The notes: generated from the letters alone by a model not told the origin. 64,000 nucleotides of DNA from Anaerolineae bacterium (GCA_013314735.1 JABUFD010000002.1:1054001-1118000); one strand, 5' to 3'. Shown: positions 29,855-39,663, numbered from the stretch's first letter. Made by a program: numbers and translations.

Positions 29855-32413
29855 TTAGTTCATCAATGTGCGAATGGATGATTCTTCCTGGCCCTGCTCA
29901 ATCAAATAGCACTCGATCACAGTGTTGATTGGTGTATCGCCAAATAGTGATAACTGCTGGTAGCGTCTGATCCCGACTTTACGGTGGTACTCGGTCATTG
30001 CCTCAAATACCTTTTTCTTGTACTGGGTATCCAGATTGCCAAGTAGCTGCTCACCCTTGCTTTCAAGAACGTAAACGATTTCAAGTCTGCCATCAGGTGT
30101 TTTCTTGGCTGCCACAAAATCGGGATGAATAGCATATTTTCGCCATCCCTGAATAGAGTACCAACTGCGGCTAACTTTATTCCTGAACCACCAGAGAATC
30201 CGTTCCTGCCTGTCCAATATATCACCCACGCTGCGTTCCAACGAGTTCATTGATGAAACTTCAACATCATCAAACAGGTAATACTTGTAAGCATTTGGCT
30301 CCCGGCTGATCACGATTTCATCTGTTTGTGGCACAGAATATCCGGTGATTGGATCATCGGATACGGCAAGAACAAGCTCCTGGCTCCTAATCAACCCAAT
30401 AAAGACAGATTCTTCCTGTCTCCGTTTTTCTTCTAGCAAGAACTGGGCAAGAAGTGAAGCAGCAATGCCAAAGTTACGTTCAACGACATCCTGGGAGAAA
30501 TTTTGGGTCAATATTGCCAGATGATTGACCGCCAGGTGATGAGCTAAAAAAGGATTCTCAACAACATCAGAATACAACCTGGTTAGATAACCAATATTCA
30601 AGCCGCTGTCAGTCACAACGCCGGCTGATTCATTTCGGACAACAACTTCGCTATGTTCACCTAATGACATGACATAGGCCGTCCGCTCGTGAGACTGCTG
30701 GCTAAAGGAACCTCCAATTTGATCGATCTGCTGACCCGTTGGAGTGACGGCAGAAAAATCAAGGCGGGATTTGATGTCAATATCATAAGAGAATCTGCGT
30801 CCAATGCCGCCCTCAACCACCATCACCCATACAGGCAGGAACAGACTCTGCGGATATTGCAGCGCATAGGATTCTTTGATCTTAACTGTTTTAGTAGCAT
30901 TTACCCCGGTATCTTTCACCTGTACTGCTGTGACCAAATCTTCCAGTCCTTCAACCTGGAATCCCTGGGCCACGCGCTGAACCATGATTTGAGTTCCGCC
31001 CCTGGAATAAAAAACGTAACTTTCATCAAGTTCTCGCACTCCGGTTTTTTTGACGTAAGGCTGGCGCAGGATACGCCCGATAAGCTGCGTAACGCCGGTA
31101 TCCGAATTGACATTGGGAATGATCCCTAAAACATAAGCAAAGGGACAATCCCATCCTTCTCGCAGGGCTTCTTTGGTGATGATGTATCTAACCGGGCAGT
31201 CCTCTGATAGCAGGTCAACGTCCTCAATATCATTCTGCGCACTGGTCTTGATAGCGATCTCGCTTGGGTTGATATTACGGCTAATCAGGTATTCTTTAAC
31301 ATCCAGGCTGTGAACACGCCCTCTGCCACGCTGATCGCGTCCGGTGGCCTCGCATTGTATCAGGGCAATTGGGCGAATGTAAATTCCGGTTTGCCTCCGA
31401 TAAAGGACCGCCTTTTCTTCCAGGCCGTCTCTGAATTGGCATATCTCACCAACCATTGATTGCCAGTCAGCCTCTTGCTGAGAAGCCGGCGGGAAGATGT
31501 GCATATCTAACTTAACCATTTCTTCAGCTTTCAATTCAAGCCCAGAAACGGAAATCAAGATATTCATTTCGTGTCTCGGTGTTGCACTCAACCCAAGTAC
31601 CATTTCAGGATTGAGGCTGTCAATGGTATGCCGGGCCATATCTGAGAACACTTTATGGATTTCATCAATGATGATAAATGGCTGCGATACCCTGATTGCA
31701 TTGCCCAGGCTCGTTTTAACCAGCGTGAATGCCGATCCTGCCGGCGCAATTGTATCCAGGTTTGGATATTGATCTAAAAGGGCTTGATGCAAGTCAAAGC
31801 GGTTATCAGCCGGGAAGAAACTCTCGTAGCCGCCAGCATCTTGAAAGACTTTTAACGCCTCTTTTGCATTTGACCGGCTGATAGACTGGATCATCACGAA
31901 CAGAATAACCAGGTTCTCGGAAATGTCTTGTGCAGTAAGGCGCTGTCCCTTTTCAAGGATCAGGGTTCGATTGCCGCTGCATTGATCAAGAAGCTGGCGT
32001 AAGTGATTACGCTTGTCTCGTAACTGCTGAACGGTTTGAGAATAAATCGTTTCGGACGGCACAACCCAGACAACCAAACCAGTGCGTCGCCTCGCGAATA
32101 ACGTTTGGTACGCACGGATCGCTTCAACCGCCAGAAGAGTTTTACCGCCGCCGGTAGGAATTTTCAGAACGGCACGAGGGTACTTTTGCCCAAGCCCATT
32201 GGAGCAATGATCAATATAGGGTCGGCCAACCTCATTAAACGTTTGCTCAACCCAGTTCATGCCCATCAAACTTTTCTTGGCCTCAACAGGTAGAGGTAAG
32301 TTTTCCAAGTTCGCCAAGACTGAAAGCAAAGCGTCTTTCTTTGCCCTGGATACATTAAAAAAATGCTCAAATTCGGAAGCAACACGCTGCTGGTATTTTT
32401 TCAAATACATCAT
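29855..32413 (-). CDS. res: Type III restriction enzyme, Res subunit, 852 aa
   Basis: Superfamily 2 helicase motifs are present: IPTGGGKTLLAVEAI (Walker A), IIDEIHK (DEAH-type box), LSATPRHE and REGWDCPFAYVLG. The C-terminal nuclease part has HPDF (about 750) and, after a short gap, YVLESKG, the PD-(D/E)xK pattern of type III Res proteins. Length is slightly below the usual 900-1000. It forms a complex with Mod that cleaves DNA after translocation between two unmethylated sites. It starts 5 bp after the Mod stop. The region is AT-richer than the rest of the element, suggesting separate origin. Confidence 0.9.
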   Translation of the reverse strand: MMYLKKYQQRVASEFEHFFNVSRAKKDALLSVLANLENLPLPVEAKKSLMGMNWVEQTFNEVGRPYIDHCSNGLGQKYPRAVLKIPTGGGKTLLAVEAIRAYQTLFARRRTGLVVWVVPSETIYSQTVQQLRDKRNHLRQLLDQCSGNRTLILEKGQRLTAQDISENLVILFVMIQSISRSNAKEALKVFQDAGGYESFFPADNRFDLHQALLDQYPNLDTIAPAGSAFTLVKTSLGNAIRVSQPFIIIDEIHKVFSDMARHTIDSLNPEMVLGLSATPRHEMNILISVSGLELKAEEMVKLDMHIFPPASQQEADWQSMVGEICQFRDGLEEKAVLYRRQTGIYIRPIALIQCEATGRDQRGRGRVHSLDVKEYLISRNINPSEIAIKTSAQNDIEDVDLLSEDCPVRYIITKEALREGWDCPFAYVLGIIPNVNSDTGVTQLIGRILRQPYVKKTGVRELDESYVFYSRGGTQIMVQRVAQGFQVEGLEDLVTAVQVKDTGVNATKTVKIKESYALQYPQSLFLPVWVMVVEGGIGRRFSYDIDIKSRLDFSAVTPTGQQIDQIGGSFSQQSHERTAYVMSLGEHSEVVVRNESAGVVTDSGLNIGYLTRLYSDVVENPFLAHHLAVNHLAILTQNFSQDVVERNFGIAASLLAQFLLEEKRRQEESVFIGLIRSQELVLAVSDDPITGYSVPQTDEIVISREPNAYKYYLFDDVEVSSMNSLERSVGDILDRQERILWWFRNKVSRSWYSIQGWRKYAIHPDFVAAKKTPDGRLEIVYVLESKGEQLLGNLDTQYKKKVFEAMTEYHRKVGIRRYQQLSLFGDTPINTVIECYLIEQGQEESSIRTLMN

Positions 32414-32418
32414 TGGCG

Positions 32419-34194
32419 TTACTCCCTGCCAAACAAGCCATAAGGAATATTGACAAAATCAATCTGTTGAGACTGAAGATAATCCTCGTCCAAAAAACAG
32501 GCAGGTGCATATACGATTTTGCGTTTTCCCCTACCGTGTTCGTTTAGGATATTGGCGACATCCAGATTTAATGCCATGCGAATAAGTTTGTCGTAATCTT
32601 GGTCATAGAGAATGTAAATGTTAGTACCGGCATCCGCACCGGCGAAATAAAGACCATTGTCAAGATGCTCTATTTCTTGACTGCTTGTGTGGCCGGTGCA
32701 AAGGTGATAGATGTATCGCCCCAAATCCCTGATATTCGGAAGATTCCCAGATAATAAGCTGTCAGCGTCCATCGGAACGCCAACTCTGAAATACTGAAAA
32801 CCCGCCTCGAACTTGAATTTGTCAATGGCGCGTACAATTCGCTCGCGAGTAACATCCTTGCAGACATTCTTATCAGGCTCATTGTGCGTTGATTCTGTCA
32901 TTTGAACAAGGATGAAATGCCGTTTTCCACGTCCTTCAGCAGCTAGGGATAAAACTGCGTGAGCCGTAGTTCCTGACCCCGCAAAGCTGTCCAGAACCCA
33001 ATCGCCCTCTCTGGAACATAGAACAACAAAGTCCTTAATTAGCTGAATGGGTTTGGGATTTTGGAATGCTTTTTCCCCTAACAATGAGCGCAGCTCGTTA
33101 GTGCCATTTCCGCTGCTATATTCGGGTTTGTAAAAAATGGTTTTGGGTTTTCTGGATGGTAACTCTCCCAGGGACGGACGCTGCTTTTTATAAATAGTGT
33201 ATCCTTCATCAGTCTTTACCAGAATGATGTTGTGTGGTTCAGATAATATTTTCATTCTTTCCCAGCGCCAGGACATATATTGTCCATCACTGACTGGTAA
33301 TAAAAAGTGTAGTCCTAATCCTTCATAATGTTGTTTTAGTTCGTCAAGGTAACGATCATCAAAGGTTTTAGATCCGCGATCATATAACCTGGAATACTCA
33401 TCGTCGCTAATAACACTAATCCTCCCATCGGGGGCGATCAGGATTGGGAAAAATAAATTGGGCCTTTTTTCACGCGGACCATTAACTCCTGATGACTTTA
33501 GATTGGCACCTTTTTTGTAGAAACCAAGCTCATCTTCTTCCCAGTCATCAAGGCCCTCATCATCAATGTCAAATTCATAAAACACACTTGCCGGTTTATT
33601 CTTTGCAAAAACGAGCGTATATTCATGTGTGCCGGCGAAGGCAAACTCATCCTGATTCCCTTTTAGATTCATGATAGTCGGGAGCAGGGCGATAAAATTT
33701 TCTTCACCAAAAACTTCGTTCATCAATTCCCGAAGTAGGCTTACTTCAGCATCATCAATACTAATGAAAATCACACCGTTATCTGCAAGTAGGTCGCGAA
33801 GAAGCTTCAATCTTGGAGTCATCATACAAGCCCACTTATCGTGGCGTGTTAGATCATCCTTGCCGACTTCCTTGCCAAGCCAGTCTTGGATCAACGGGCT
33901 ATTAACGTTGTCGTTGTAAATCCACCCTTCATTTCCAGTATTGTAAGGAGGATCAATAACGATAGCCCTGATCCGACCAGAAAATCTTGGCAGCAGGGCT
34001 TTGAGAGCCAATAGATTATCACCTTCAATAATCATATCGCCCTGCGACAGGTCTGGGCGAAAATCAAGATCAGGAACACTATCCAAAGCATGGTAAGGCA
34101 CTGACAAATGATGATTCCAAATAATTGCTTTTCCCTTAAATTGCAGCGTTGGCATGACTAAAAAACTCCTGTATTCTCGCTGTAAATAAATCAT
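32419..34194 (-). CDS. mod: Type III DNA methyltransferase, Mod subunit, 591 aa
   Basis: The catalytic motif DPPYNTGNEGWIYND comes before the AdoMet motif DSFAGSGTTAHAV, the beta-class order expected for type III Mod adenine methyltransferases. The central region between them would contain the target-recognition domain. The ATG at 34194 gives MIYLQREYRSFLVMPTLQFK; an internal start at MPTLQFK (34155) is equally possible. Mod modifies one strand of an asymmetric site and guides Res. It is the middle gene of the nuclease-mod-res operon. Confidence 0.9.
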   Translation of the reverse strand: MIYLQREYRSFLVMPTLQFKGKAIIWNHHLSVPYHALDSVPDLDFRPDLSQGDMIIEGDNLLALKALLPRFSGRIRAIVIDPPYNTGNEGWIYNDNVNSPLIQDWLGKEVGKDDLTRHDKWACMMTPRLKLLRDLLADNGVIFISIDDAEVSLLRELMNEVFGEENFIALLPTIMNLKGNQDEFAFAGTHEYTLVFAKNKPASVFYEFDIDDEGLDDWEEDELGFYKKGANLKSSGVNGPREKRPNLFFPILIAPDGRISVISDDEYSRLYDRGSKTFDDRYLDELKQHYEGLGLHFLLPVSDGQYMSWRWERMKILSEPHNIILVKTDEGYTIYKKQRPSLGELPSRKPKTIFYKPEYSSGNGTNELRSLLGEKAFQNPKPIQLIKDFVVLCSREGDWVLDSFAGSGTTAHAVLSLAAEGRGKRHFILVQMTESTHNEPDKNVCKDVTRERIVRAIDKFKFEAGFQYFRVGVPMDADSLLSGNLPNIRDLGRYIYHLCTGHTSSQEIEHLDNGLYFAGADAGTNIYILYDQDYDKLIRMALNLDVANILNEHGRGKRKIVYAPACFLDEDYLQSQQIDFVNIPYGLFGRE

Positions 34195-34209
34195 TTACCT
34201 TGTCAGGTT

Positions 34210-34215
34210 ATTATA
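34210..34215 (-). promoter_or_regulatory. -10 box for mod-res
   Basis: On the - strand TATAAT lies 16 bp upstream of the mod start, with only a weak -35 (TAGGTT at 17 bp). It may give mod-res its own transcript inside the operon. Confidence 0.35.
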
Positions 34216-34274
34216 AACTTGACCGGCGAATTAACCTACAGATTTGCCATCCAAATTGTAGCCGAGTTGGATAG

Positions 34275-35078
34275 TTAGATATTACCGGCAATTACCTGGT
34301 GTTCATCCTCAACCAGCTTTAGGAATTGAGCAAGGTGATCTTCGCGGACAACATCAATTGTGAATTGTCGGTGTGACAGTTTCGAATTAACGCGTGGATC
34401 AGGCTGCATGTAATGAAACGAAAGTTGAACATGGTCAGTCTTATCTATCGAAATAGTCTTATCTGGACTGACACGAGCATCATAAAGGTCGCCGGCCAAA
34501 ATGATTACGGGGTAATATATCCCGATCCATTTTTCGTATGAAGCATCAGCCCAGCGAAATAGTGTAGCCTTGATTGCTGACATCACCGCTGAATATATCG
34601 TTGCCGAATGTGCCGCTTTATCTTGATTCTTGAGCGGCTCATAGAATGTTCTGGCTTGTCTTTCAAATTGAAAGTAATGATGAGAGGAAAGGAGATCCGA
34701 ATCAGGAATTAATGCAGATTCCTGGTCGTAAGAGGTGAATAATGGCGTACCCTTTATGCGGGAATATATCAGGCTCCCAAGCCGGCTATGTTCATATTTT
34801 TCGTCTGTTGTAAAAAATACCCAGGGCTTTTCGCTTTTCTTGCACTCGGCAATCAGGTACACGCCCATTGTCCAATTTTGTGATTGGGTGGACCATTGCC
34901 GGTATGCCTGAATATCAATTTCACGGCTTTTTTGTTCTTCTTGATCCCAGAAGGATGGGTTGTGAACCACACTCCATCCATTTGCTTGCATAATGCTGGC
35001 AGCAGTTATCTCGGTGGGATAGCCGGTTTTTTGGATATCCTCAATGATGGTTTCTTCAATGGTTTTTTTATCACTCAT
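34275..35078 (-). CDS. PD-(D/E)xK nuclease-like protein, 267 aa
   Basis: I choose the start MSDKKTIEETI at 35078, behind GCAGG. Residues 20-75 read AASIMQANGWSVVHNPSFWD, then REIDIQAYRQ and YLIAECKKS: a helix, a D-I-D-like strand and an E-x-K strand, the order of a restriction-endonuclease-like core. The rest (LFRWADASYEKWIGIYYPVI) is unassigned. It lies directly upstream of mod in the same orientation and next to the comM junction. It may be an accessory nuclease of the system or an independent defence gene. Confidence 0.6.
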   Translation of the reverse strand: MSDKKTIEETIIEDIQKTGYPTEITAASIMQANGWSVVHNPSFWDQEEQKSREIDIQAYRQWSTQSQNWTMGVYLIAECKKSEKPWVFFTTDEKYEHSRLGSLIYSRIKGTPLFTSYDQESALIPDSDLLSSHHYFQFERQARTFYEPLKNQDKAAHSATIYSAVMSAIKATLFRWADASYEKWIGIYYPVIILAGDLYDARVSPDKTISIDKTDHVQLSFHYMQPDPRVNSKLSHRQFTIDVVREDHLAQFLKLVEDEHQVIAGNI

Positions 35079-35138
35079 TTTTACCTGCAAACCGTATCTG
35101 GTATCCAAACTTTGACGATCAGAAGTTCATTTTTGTGA

Positions 35139-35152
35139 TTAAAATGCACACG
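35139..35152. other. Right junction of the element inside comM
   Basis: On the - strand the comM reading frame leaves the conserved MNPCPCG sequence after MNPCPC, continues as AF and stops at 35139. The breakpoint is therefore at about 35145-35150 (CCGTGT/GCATTTTAA on the - strand). The other end is outside the window, so target duplication cannot be seen. Confidence 0.75.
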
Positions 35153-36209
35153 GGCAGGGGTTCATCGCCGCGATCAGCTGGAAATTGGCCGGGAAGGTCA
35201 GCGACCCCTGCGCGCGGCTGATGGTGACGATCTTGTCCTCCATCGGCTGGCGCATCACCTCCAGGGTACGGGCGGCGAACTCGGGGAATTCATCCAGGAA
35301 GAGTACCCCGCGGTGCGCCAGGGAAATTTCCCCCGGGCGCGGCCAGTTGCCGCCGCCCACCAGCCCGGCATGGCTGATGGTGTGGTGCGGCGCGCGGAAC
35401 GGGCGCTGGCGGATGAGCGGTTCATCCGGGGGCAGCTGGTCGGCGATGGAATAAATGCGGGTGACTTCGAGAATCTCATCGAAGCTCATCGAGGGCAAAA
35501 CCGAGGGGATGGCGCGTGCCATCAGGGTTTTGCCAGCGCCAGGGGAGCCGACCATCAACAGGTTGTGGAAGCCGGCTGCCGCAACTTCGAGCGCACGCTT
35601 TACGTGCTCCTGCCCCTTGATGTCTTTGAAATCGGTGTTGAACTCCCGGTCAGCTTTGATCTCGATCGCGTGGGTGTAGGGGGGAATCTCGCCGCGCCCG
35701 GTGAGCATCTCGCCCAATTGGCGCAGTGACTGTGCCGGGATAACCTCGATATCGGGGATCAGGGCGGCTTCGGGGGCATCCACCGCGGGGACGACCACGC
35801 GCTTGTAGCCGCTTTCACGCGCCAGGGCGGCCATCGCCACCACGCCGGCCACATGCCGCAGGGAACCATCCAGCGAGAGTTCGCCGATCACCATCGCGTC
35901 ATCCAGCCCGCCGGGCGGGAGCTGGTGGTTGGCTTCGAGGATGCCAAGCGCGATCGGGAGGTCGTACACCGCGCCTTCCTTGCGCACCGATGCCGGCGCC
36001 AGGTTGACGGTGGTGGAAAAGCGCGGGTTGGAAAAGCCCGAGTTGCGGATCGCCATCCACACCCGTTCGCGGCTTTCTTGCACCGCGGCGTCAGGCAGCC
36101 CGACAATGGTGGTATGCGCCTGGGCGGTTCCCAGGTCCACTTCCACCTCGACCACCACGCCATCCAACCCAACCACCGCGCACGATGCGATTTTTGCCAG
36201 CATGTTCAC
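35139..36209 (-). pseudogene. comM: comM (yifB) Mg-chelatase-family ATPase, 5' part only, 356 codons
   Basis: The N-terminal ComM/YifB domain ([38 protein letters not shown]) and most of the AAA+ domain are intact: Walker A GSPGAGKT and Walker [12 protein letters not shown], then [17 protein letters not shown]. The normal protein has about 500 residues; this frame stops after MNPCPCAF, losing the sensor and C-terminal parts. ComM is a hexameric branch-migration helicase that aids natural transformation, so this host should be impaired in it. comM is a known insertion site for AbaR islands in Acinetobacter. Confidence 0.9.
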
Positions 36210-36223
36210 TCCTTTGTTTGCGG

Positions 36224-36240
36224 TTAACCCTACGGGTTAA
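36224..36240 (-). promoter_or_regulatory. Inverted repeat upstream of comM
   Basis: TTAACCC and GGGTTAA flank TAC, a perfect 7-bp inverted repeat 15 bp upstream of the comM start. It could be an operator. Confidence 0.4.
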
Positions 36241-36306
36241 GTGTAGGAAAGGATGGGAAAATTGTCAATTACCGGATGGGGATTAGTCGGCCAATCCGCG
36301 CAGGCG

Positions 36307-36804
36307 TTAGCGCTTTTCCAATTCTGCCTCATGCATAATGGCCAGTTTCAACACGGTTTCGACAACGTCAAAGTGTTCGTAATTGATCAGCTCTTTCTGT
36401 GCCAGGTTGCTGAAGTAACTGAACATGCCATTTTCCTTGCTATAGCGGATCCAACCAATCGTTTCGTACAACAGGGGCTGTCCGTCGTCGGACCAATGGC
36501 AGCGTTCCACATCGGCCCGGCTGGCTTCGACAAATTGCCGGCCCATCGTGGTGCAATACCAGATGCCATTCACCCGCTGGTAAATGATCAGGATGCTGGT
36601 TTCTTTTCCGGCAAATGCGCCGGCTGCATCTACCGGGAGGGTTGCCGATGCCACCACGCCCGGGATGCGCCAGGAATGCTCCCTGAAAAACACCGAACCA
36701 TAATCAAATTGCCGGGTGGGTGGCATGGCGCCGGGGTGCGCATCCACCTCACGGATCACTTCAGCGGCAAGATCCTTCATCGTGGTAATCATTTGTTCGT
36801 ACAT
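36307..36804 (-). CDS. Hypothetical protein, 165 aa
   Basis: The start MYEQMITTMKDL at 36804 lies 4 bp after CAGGAGGGT; two ATGs are adjacent. Soluble, alpha/beta, with FDYGSVFFREHSWRIPGVVA and EVIREVDAHPGAMPP. No family recognised. Divergent from nothing close; comM lies 67 bp away on the same strand, so it follows comM's upstream region as a separate unit. Confidence 0.55.
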   Translation of the reverse strand: MYEQMITTMKDLAAEVIREVDAHPGAMPPTRQFDYGSVFFREHSWRIPGVVASATLPVDAAGAFAGKETSILIIYQRVNGIWYCTTMGRQFVEASRADVERCHWSDDGQPLLYETIGWIRYSKENGMFSYFSNLAQKELINYEHFDVVETVLKLAIMHEAELEKR

Positions 36805-36862
36805 CATACCCTCCTGTGGTACTTCCAAAGTCTATCATTCCCTTGCGCGCGCTGCCGCCCGG

Positions 36863-39199
36863 TCAGGCGATCTTCCAGTCAAAAGCATCCGGCAGGGTGG
36901 AAATTTGTGGCAGCCACTCCCGGTACGCCTCCAGTTGGAACGCGGGATGTCCCAGCAGGTAATGATTGCCGCCAGCTTTCCCGTCCACCTCCCATTCGAT
37001 CAGGAACAATTGTTGCTCACCGTGCGAAACCGGAAGGCGCGCCAGGAGGATGTTGCGGTTGCCAGGGCAGTGGAATTCGCCCTGCGCCAGGATTTCACCG
37101 CCGGACGCTTTGCGCACCCGGTAGGTGCCGTGTGCGTCCCGCAGGCTGTCGTTGCCGGCCACCAGGGCACAGTACCAGTTTTCGGGTTCATCCAACATCA
37201 GGCACACCGGCTGCTGCACGCGCCGGATGTAGTGGTAGGCCAGTTTCTTGTGGAAGTAATAATCCACCACCGCATCCGAGAATTGCGGCCAGCCGTCGAT
37301 CATGTTCCACCAGATCACGCCGGTGCGGCGCCACTTTTTCAGGCGTGTCATTTCGATGAAGAATTTCTTGGCTTCTGCCTGGGAAATTTGCGAGGCCAGG
37401 ATGAAATCATCGAGGGTATCCGGGATGCTGCCGAACATTTCGCGAATCTGTTTTGCCATCAGTGCCACCCGGTAGGCGAAAGGCCCCTGCGGGCCAATGG
37501 CATCTGTGCAGTGGGCGATCCACTGCGGGTTGTCCTGCCACGGCCACAATGCGCTGGCATCCAGGAACTGTTCCAGTGATTCGCGCGCCGGGCAGCCGTG
37601 ATAACCGATCTCGCTGACAAAATGGGCGGTGTGGCGGGTATAGAAGGGGCTTTTGTAGTAGTCCCGCGGACCCCACAGGTGTTGTTCAGGCATACGATTT
37701 TCGTCGCGGCTGGAAATCACCTCAGGAGCATAATACGGTGAACTGGGCAGGAACGGGCGGTGTGGGTCGTGGGCGAAAACCACCTGCGGCAGCACCTCGC
37801 GCGTGATGCGGTTCATGGCGGGATCCATCCCGTGGGCGAACATCCCCTGGTCGACCTCGTTATCGCCGCTCCACAGGATCAGCGATGGGTGATTGCGCAG
37901 CTTTTTCACCACGGCGGTGGCTTCTTCGTGGATCGTTGACAGGAATTCCGCCTCCTGCGGGTGGAAGGCGCAGGCCATGGAGAAATCCTGCCATACCATG
38001 ATGCCGGCACGGTCGCACAGGTCAAAGAAGGCATGGTCTTCGTAGACATTCCCTCCCCAGCAGCGGATGATGTTGCACCCCGCATCGCGGTAAAGGTTGA
38101 TGATGGTTTCATAGCGGTCTGCGTCGCGGCTGTGGAAGGCATCCGCCGGCACATGGTTGCTGCCTTTACACAGGATGGGTTCACCGTTGATCCTGAACAG
38201 GAATTCGCCGGGTTCGTTGATGGTGGTGGTTTCGGTGCGCACCAGTTCAACGGTGCGGATGCCAAACGTCTCCTCGCGCCGGGCAAGCACACTAACCCCG
38301 TCCCGCACTTCGATGGCGACCTGGTACAGGTTGGCCGCACCGTATCCCAGCGGGAACCACAAACATGGCTCGGTAACATCGAATTCAAATTTCCCCTGGG
38401 CGAAGCGCACCATGGTTTCGGCGTCAAAGCTGGATGCCCCGCAGCTGCCGTGGATGGCCAGGCGCAGCGGCCGGGTCATACTGATGGGCGCGTCAATCGA
38501 ATAGTGGATGCCCAGCCGGGCCTGCCGGGGATCCGCGCTGCGGGTGTACAGGTACAGCTCGCGCATCTCACACGCATCTGAAACCACCAGGGAAACCCCG
38601 CGCCAGAGGCCGGCTGAAAGCAGGCGCGGCATGATGTCCCAGCCGTAACTGTGAGGCGCTTTGCGCACCCACAGTTGTTCGTAATTGGTGGGTAGCGCCA
38701 CCGATGAAGCCGGGATTGGTTTCGCGGCGGCTCCGCGTACAGCAGAGTGGAGGCAGATGGCGAGTTGATTGTCCTCCCCCGGTCGGATGTCCGCGGTCAC
38801 GTCAAAGCGGTGTTCGATGAACATGTTGGCGGAAGTGCCGATCCTGGTGCCGTTCAGCCAGTATTCGGCCAGGCAATCGACGCCGGCAAACACCAGTTCC
38901 ATGCGCCTTTCGGTGAACTCGGATGGGCAGAGAAAAACGGTCTGGTACCACCATTCATCTCCTTCCAGTGCTTGCGCCAGGCGGATGTTCTCGCCGCGGA
39001 ACAGGTCATCGCTATTGTCCGCGGCAGGCAGACCGGGGAAGGCTCCTGCCCGCAGCAGGTCCAGTTCCACATTTCCCGGCACTTTTGCTGCGGTCGGCTG
39101 TATGCCGGATGCGGCCAGCTGATCCGGGTGGCAGAGCGGAGGCGTATTGGCGGGTATGCGGTAGAGCTGCCAGGTGCCGTTCAAGGATAAAGACTGCAT
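36863..39199 (-). CDS. Glycoside hydrolase family 2, beta-mannosidase-like, 778 aa
   Basis: N-terminal jelly-roll sugar-binding domain (MQSLSLNGTWQLYRIPANTP; KVPGNVELDLL; WWYQTVFLCPSE; LVFAGVDCLAEYWLNGTRIG), Ig-like domain, then a TIM barrel. The acid/base glutamate is in LWSGDNEVDQ and the nucleophile likely in FVSEIGYHGCP. The pattern SYGWDIMPRL and WCGGNVYEDHAFFDLCD match family 2 mannosidases better than galactosidases. No signal peptide, so cytoplasmic degradation of imported oligosaccharides is likely. A strong AGGAGGTGATCC site precedes the ATG. Confidence 0.9.
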   Translation of the reverse strand: MQSLSLNGTWQLYRIPANTPPLCHPDQLAASGIQPTAAKVPGNVELDLLRAGAFPGLPAADNSDDLFRGENIRLAQALEGDEWWYQTVFLCPSEFTERRMELVFAGVDCLAEYWLNGTRIGTSANMFIEHRFDVTADIRPGEDNQLAICLHSAVRGAAAKPIPASSVALPTNYEQLWVRKAPHSYGWDIMPRLLSAGLWRGVSLVVSDACEMRELYLYTRSADPRQARLGIHYSIDAPISMTRPLRLAIHGSCGASSFDAETMVRFAQGKFEFDVTEPCLWFPLGYGAANLYQVAIEVRDGVSVLARREETFGIRTVELVRTETTTINEPGEFLFRINGEPILCKGSNHVPADAFHSRDADRYETIINLYRDAGCNIIRCWGGNVYEDHAFFDLCDRAGIMVWQDFSMACAFHPQEAEFLSTIHEEATAVVKKLRNHPSLILWSGDNEVDQGMFAHGMDPAMNRITREVLPQVVFAHDPHRPFLPSSPYYAPEVISSRDENRMPEQHLWGPRDYYKSPFYTRHTAHFVSEIGYHGCPARESLEQFLDASALWPWQDNPQWIAHCTDAIGPQGPFAYRVALMAKQIREMFGSIPDTLDDFILASQISQAEAKKFFIEMTRLKKWRRTGVIWWNMIDGWPQFSDAVVDYYFHKKLAYHYIRRVQQPVCLMLDEPENWYCALVAGNDSLRDAHGTYRVRKASGGEILAQGEFHCPGNRNILLARLPVSHGEQQLFLIEWEVDGKAGGNHYLLGHPAFQLEAYREWLPQISTLPDAFDWKIA

Positions 39200-39213
39200 G
39201 GATCACCTCCGTA

Positions 39214-39255
39214 AAAAAGGAATCCAACACACGATTAGTGATCCTGGATTCCTTC
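39214..39255 (-). terminator. Terminator between two - strand genes
   Basis: GGAATCCA (39220) pairs with TGGATTCC (39246). In the - direction a TTTTTT run follows (39214-39219). It ends the gene at 39268 before the glycosidase. Confidence 0.75.
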
Positions 39256-39267
39256 CATTGTTTTGAG

Positions 39268-39663
39268 TCAGCTGCTGTGCCCACAAAATTCGCAGGTATT
39301 GCGGCCGCCTTTCAGCGGTGCACCGCAGGCCGGGCAGTGGCTAGTGGTATGTTCGTGCTCGTCCGGCAAGGGTTCATCTGCCCAAGCCGATGCGGTTCGG
39401 GTGGGGGTCGGGATGCTTTCCAGATCCAGTTCATCACCCGAGGACCAACGGGCTGCCTCACGCGGGTCGTTGGGGAGTCGATCATCGAGTTTATCCAAAA
39501 CGCTCTTCACCGTTTGATGGACCTGTTCCGGTGCGGTTTGTATCATTTTCTTCCCTTTGCGGGCCACCAGCAAAAGGATCAATATCACCACGCCCGGGAT
39601 GACGATGCAGATGACGAAGAAGGCCAGCAGGATGATGATAATGGGAATGCCGATAGGTTCCAT
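39268..39663 (-). CDS. Membrane protein with C-terminal zinc ribbon, 131 aa
   Basis: The start MEPIGIPIIII at 39663 follows AGGAGAAAA. Residues 4-37 are one hydrophobic helix (IIIILLAFFVICIVIPGVVI LILLLV). A basic stop-transfer (ARKGKK) precedes an acidic linker, and the C-terminus has a zinc ribbon: HCPACGAPLKGGRNTCEFCGHSS. Such proteins are common and functionally undefined. Confidence 0.7.
   Translation of the reverse strand: MEPIGIPIIIILLAFFVICIVIPGVVILILLLVARKGKKMIQTAPEQVHQTVKSVLDKLDDRLPNDPREAARWSSGDELDLESIPTPTRTASAWADEPLPDEHEHTTSHCPACGAPLKGGRNTCEFCGHSS

Noticed and set aside
1-35150. Prophage
   Set aside because: No terminase, portal, capsid or tail gene is visible in 35 kb, though a phage-plasmid cannot be excluded because the left end is missing.
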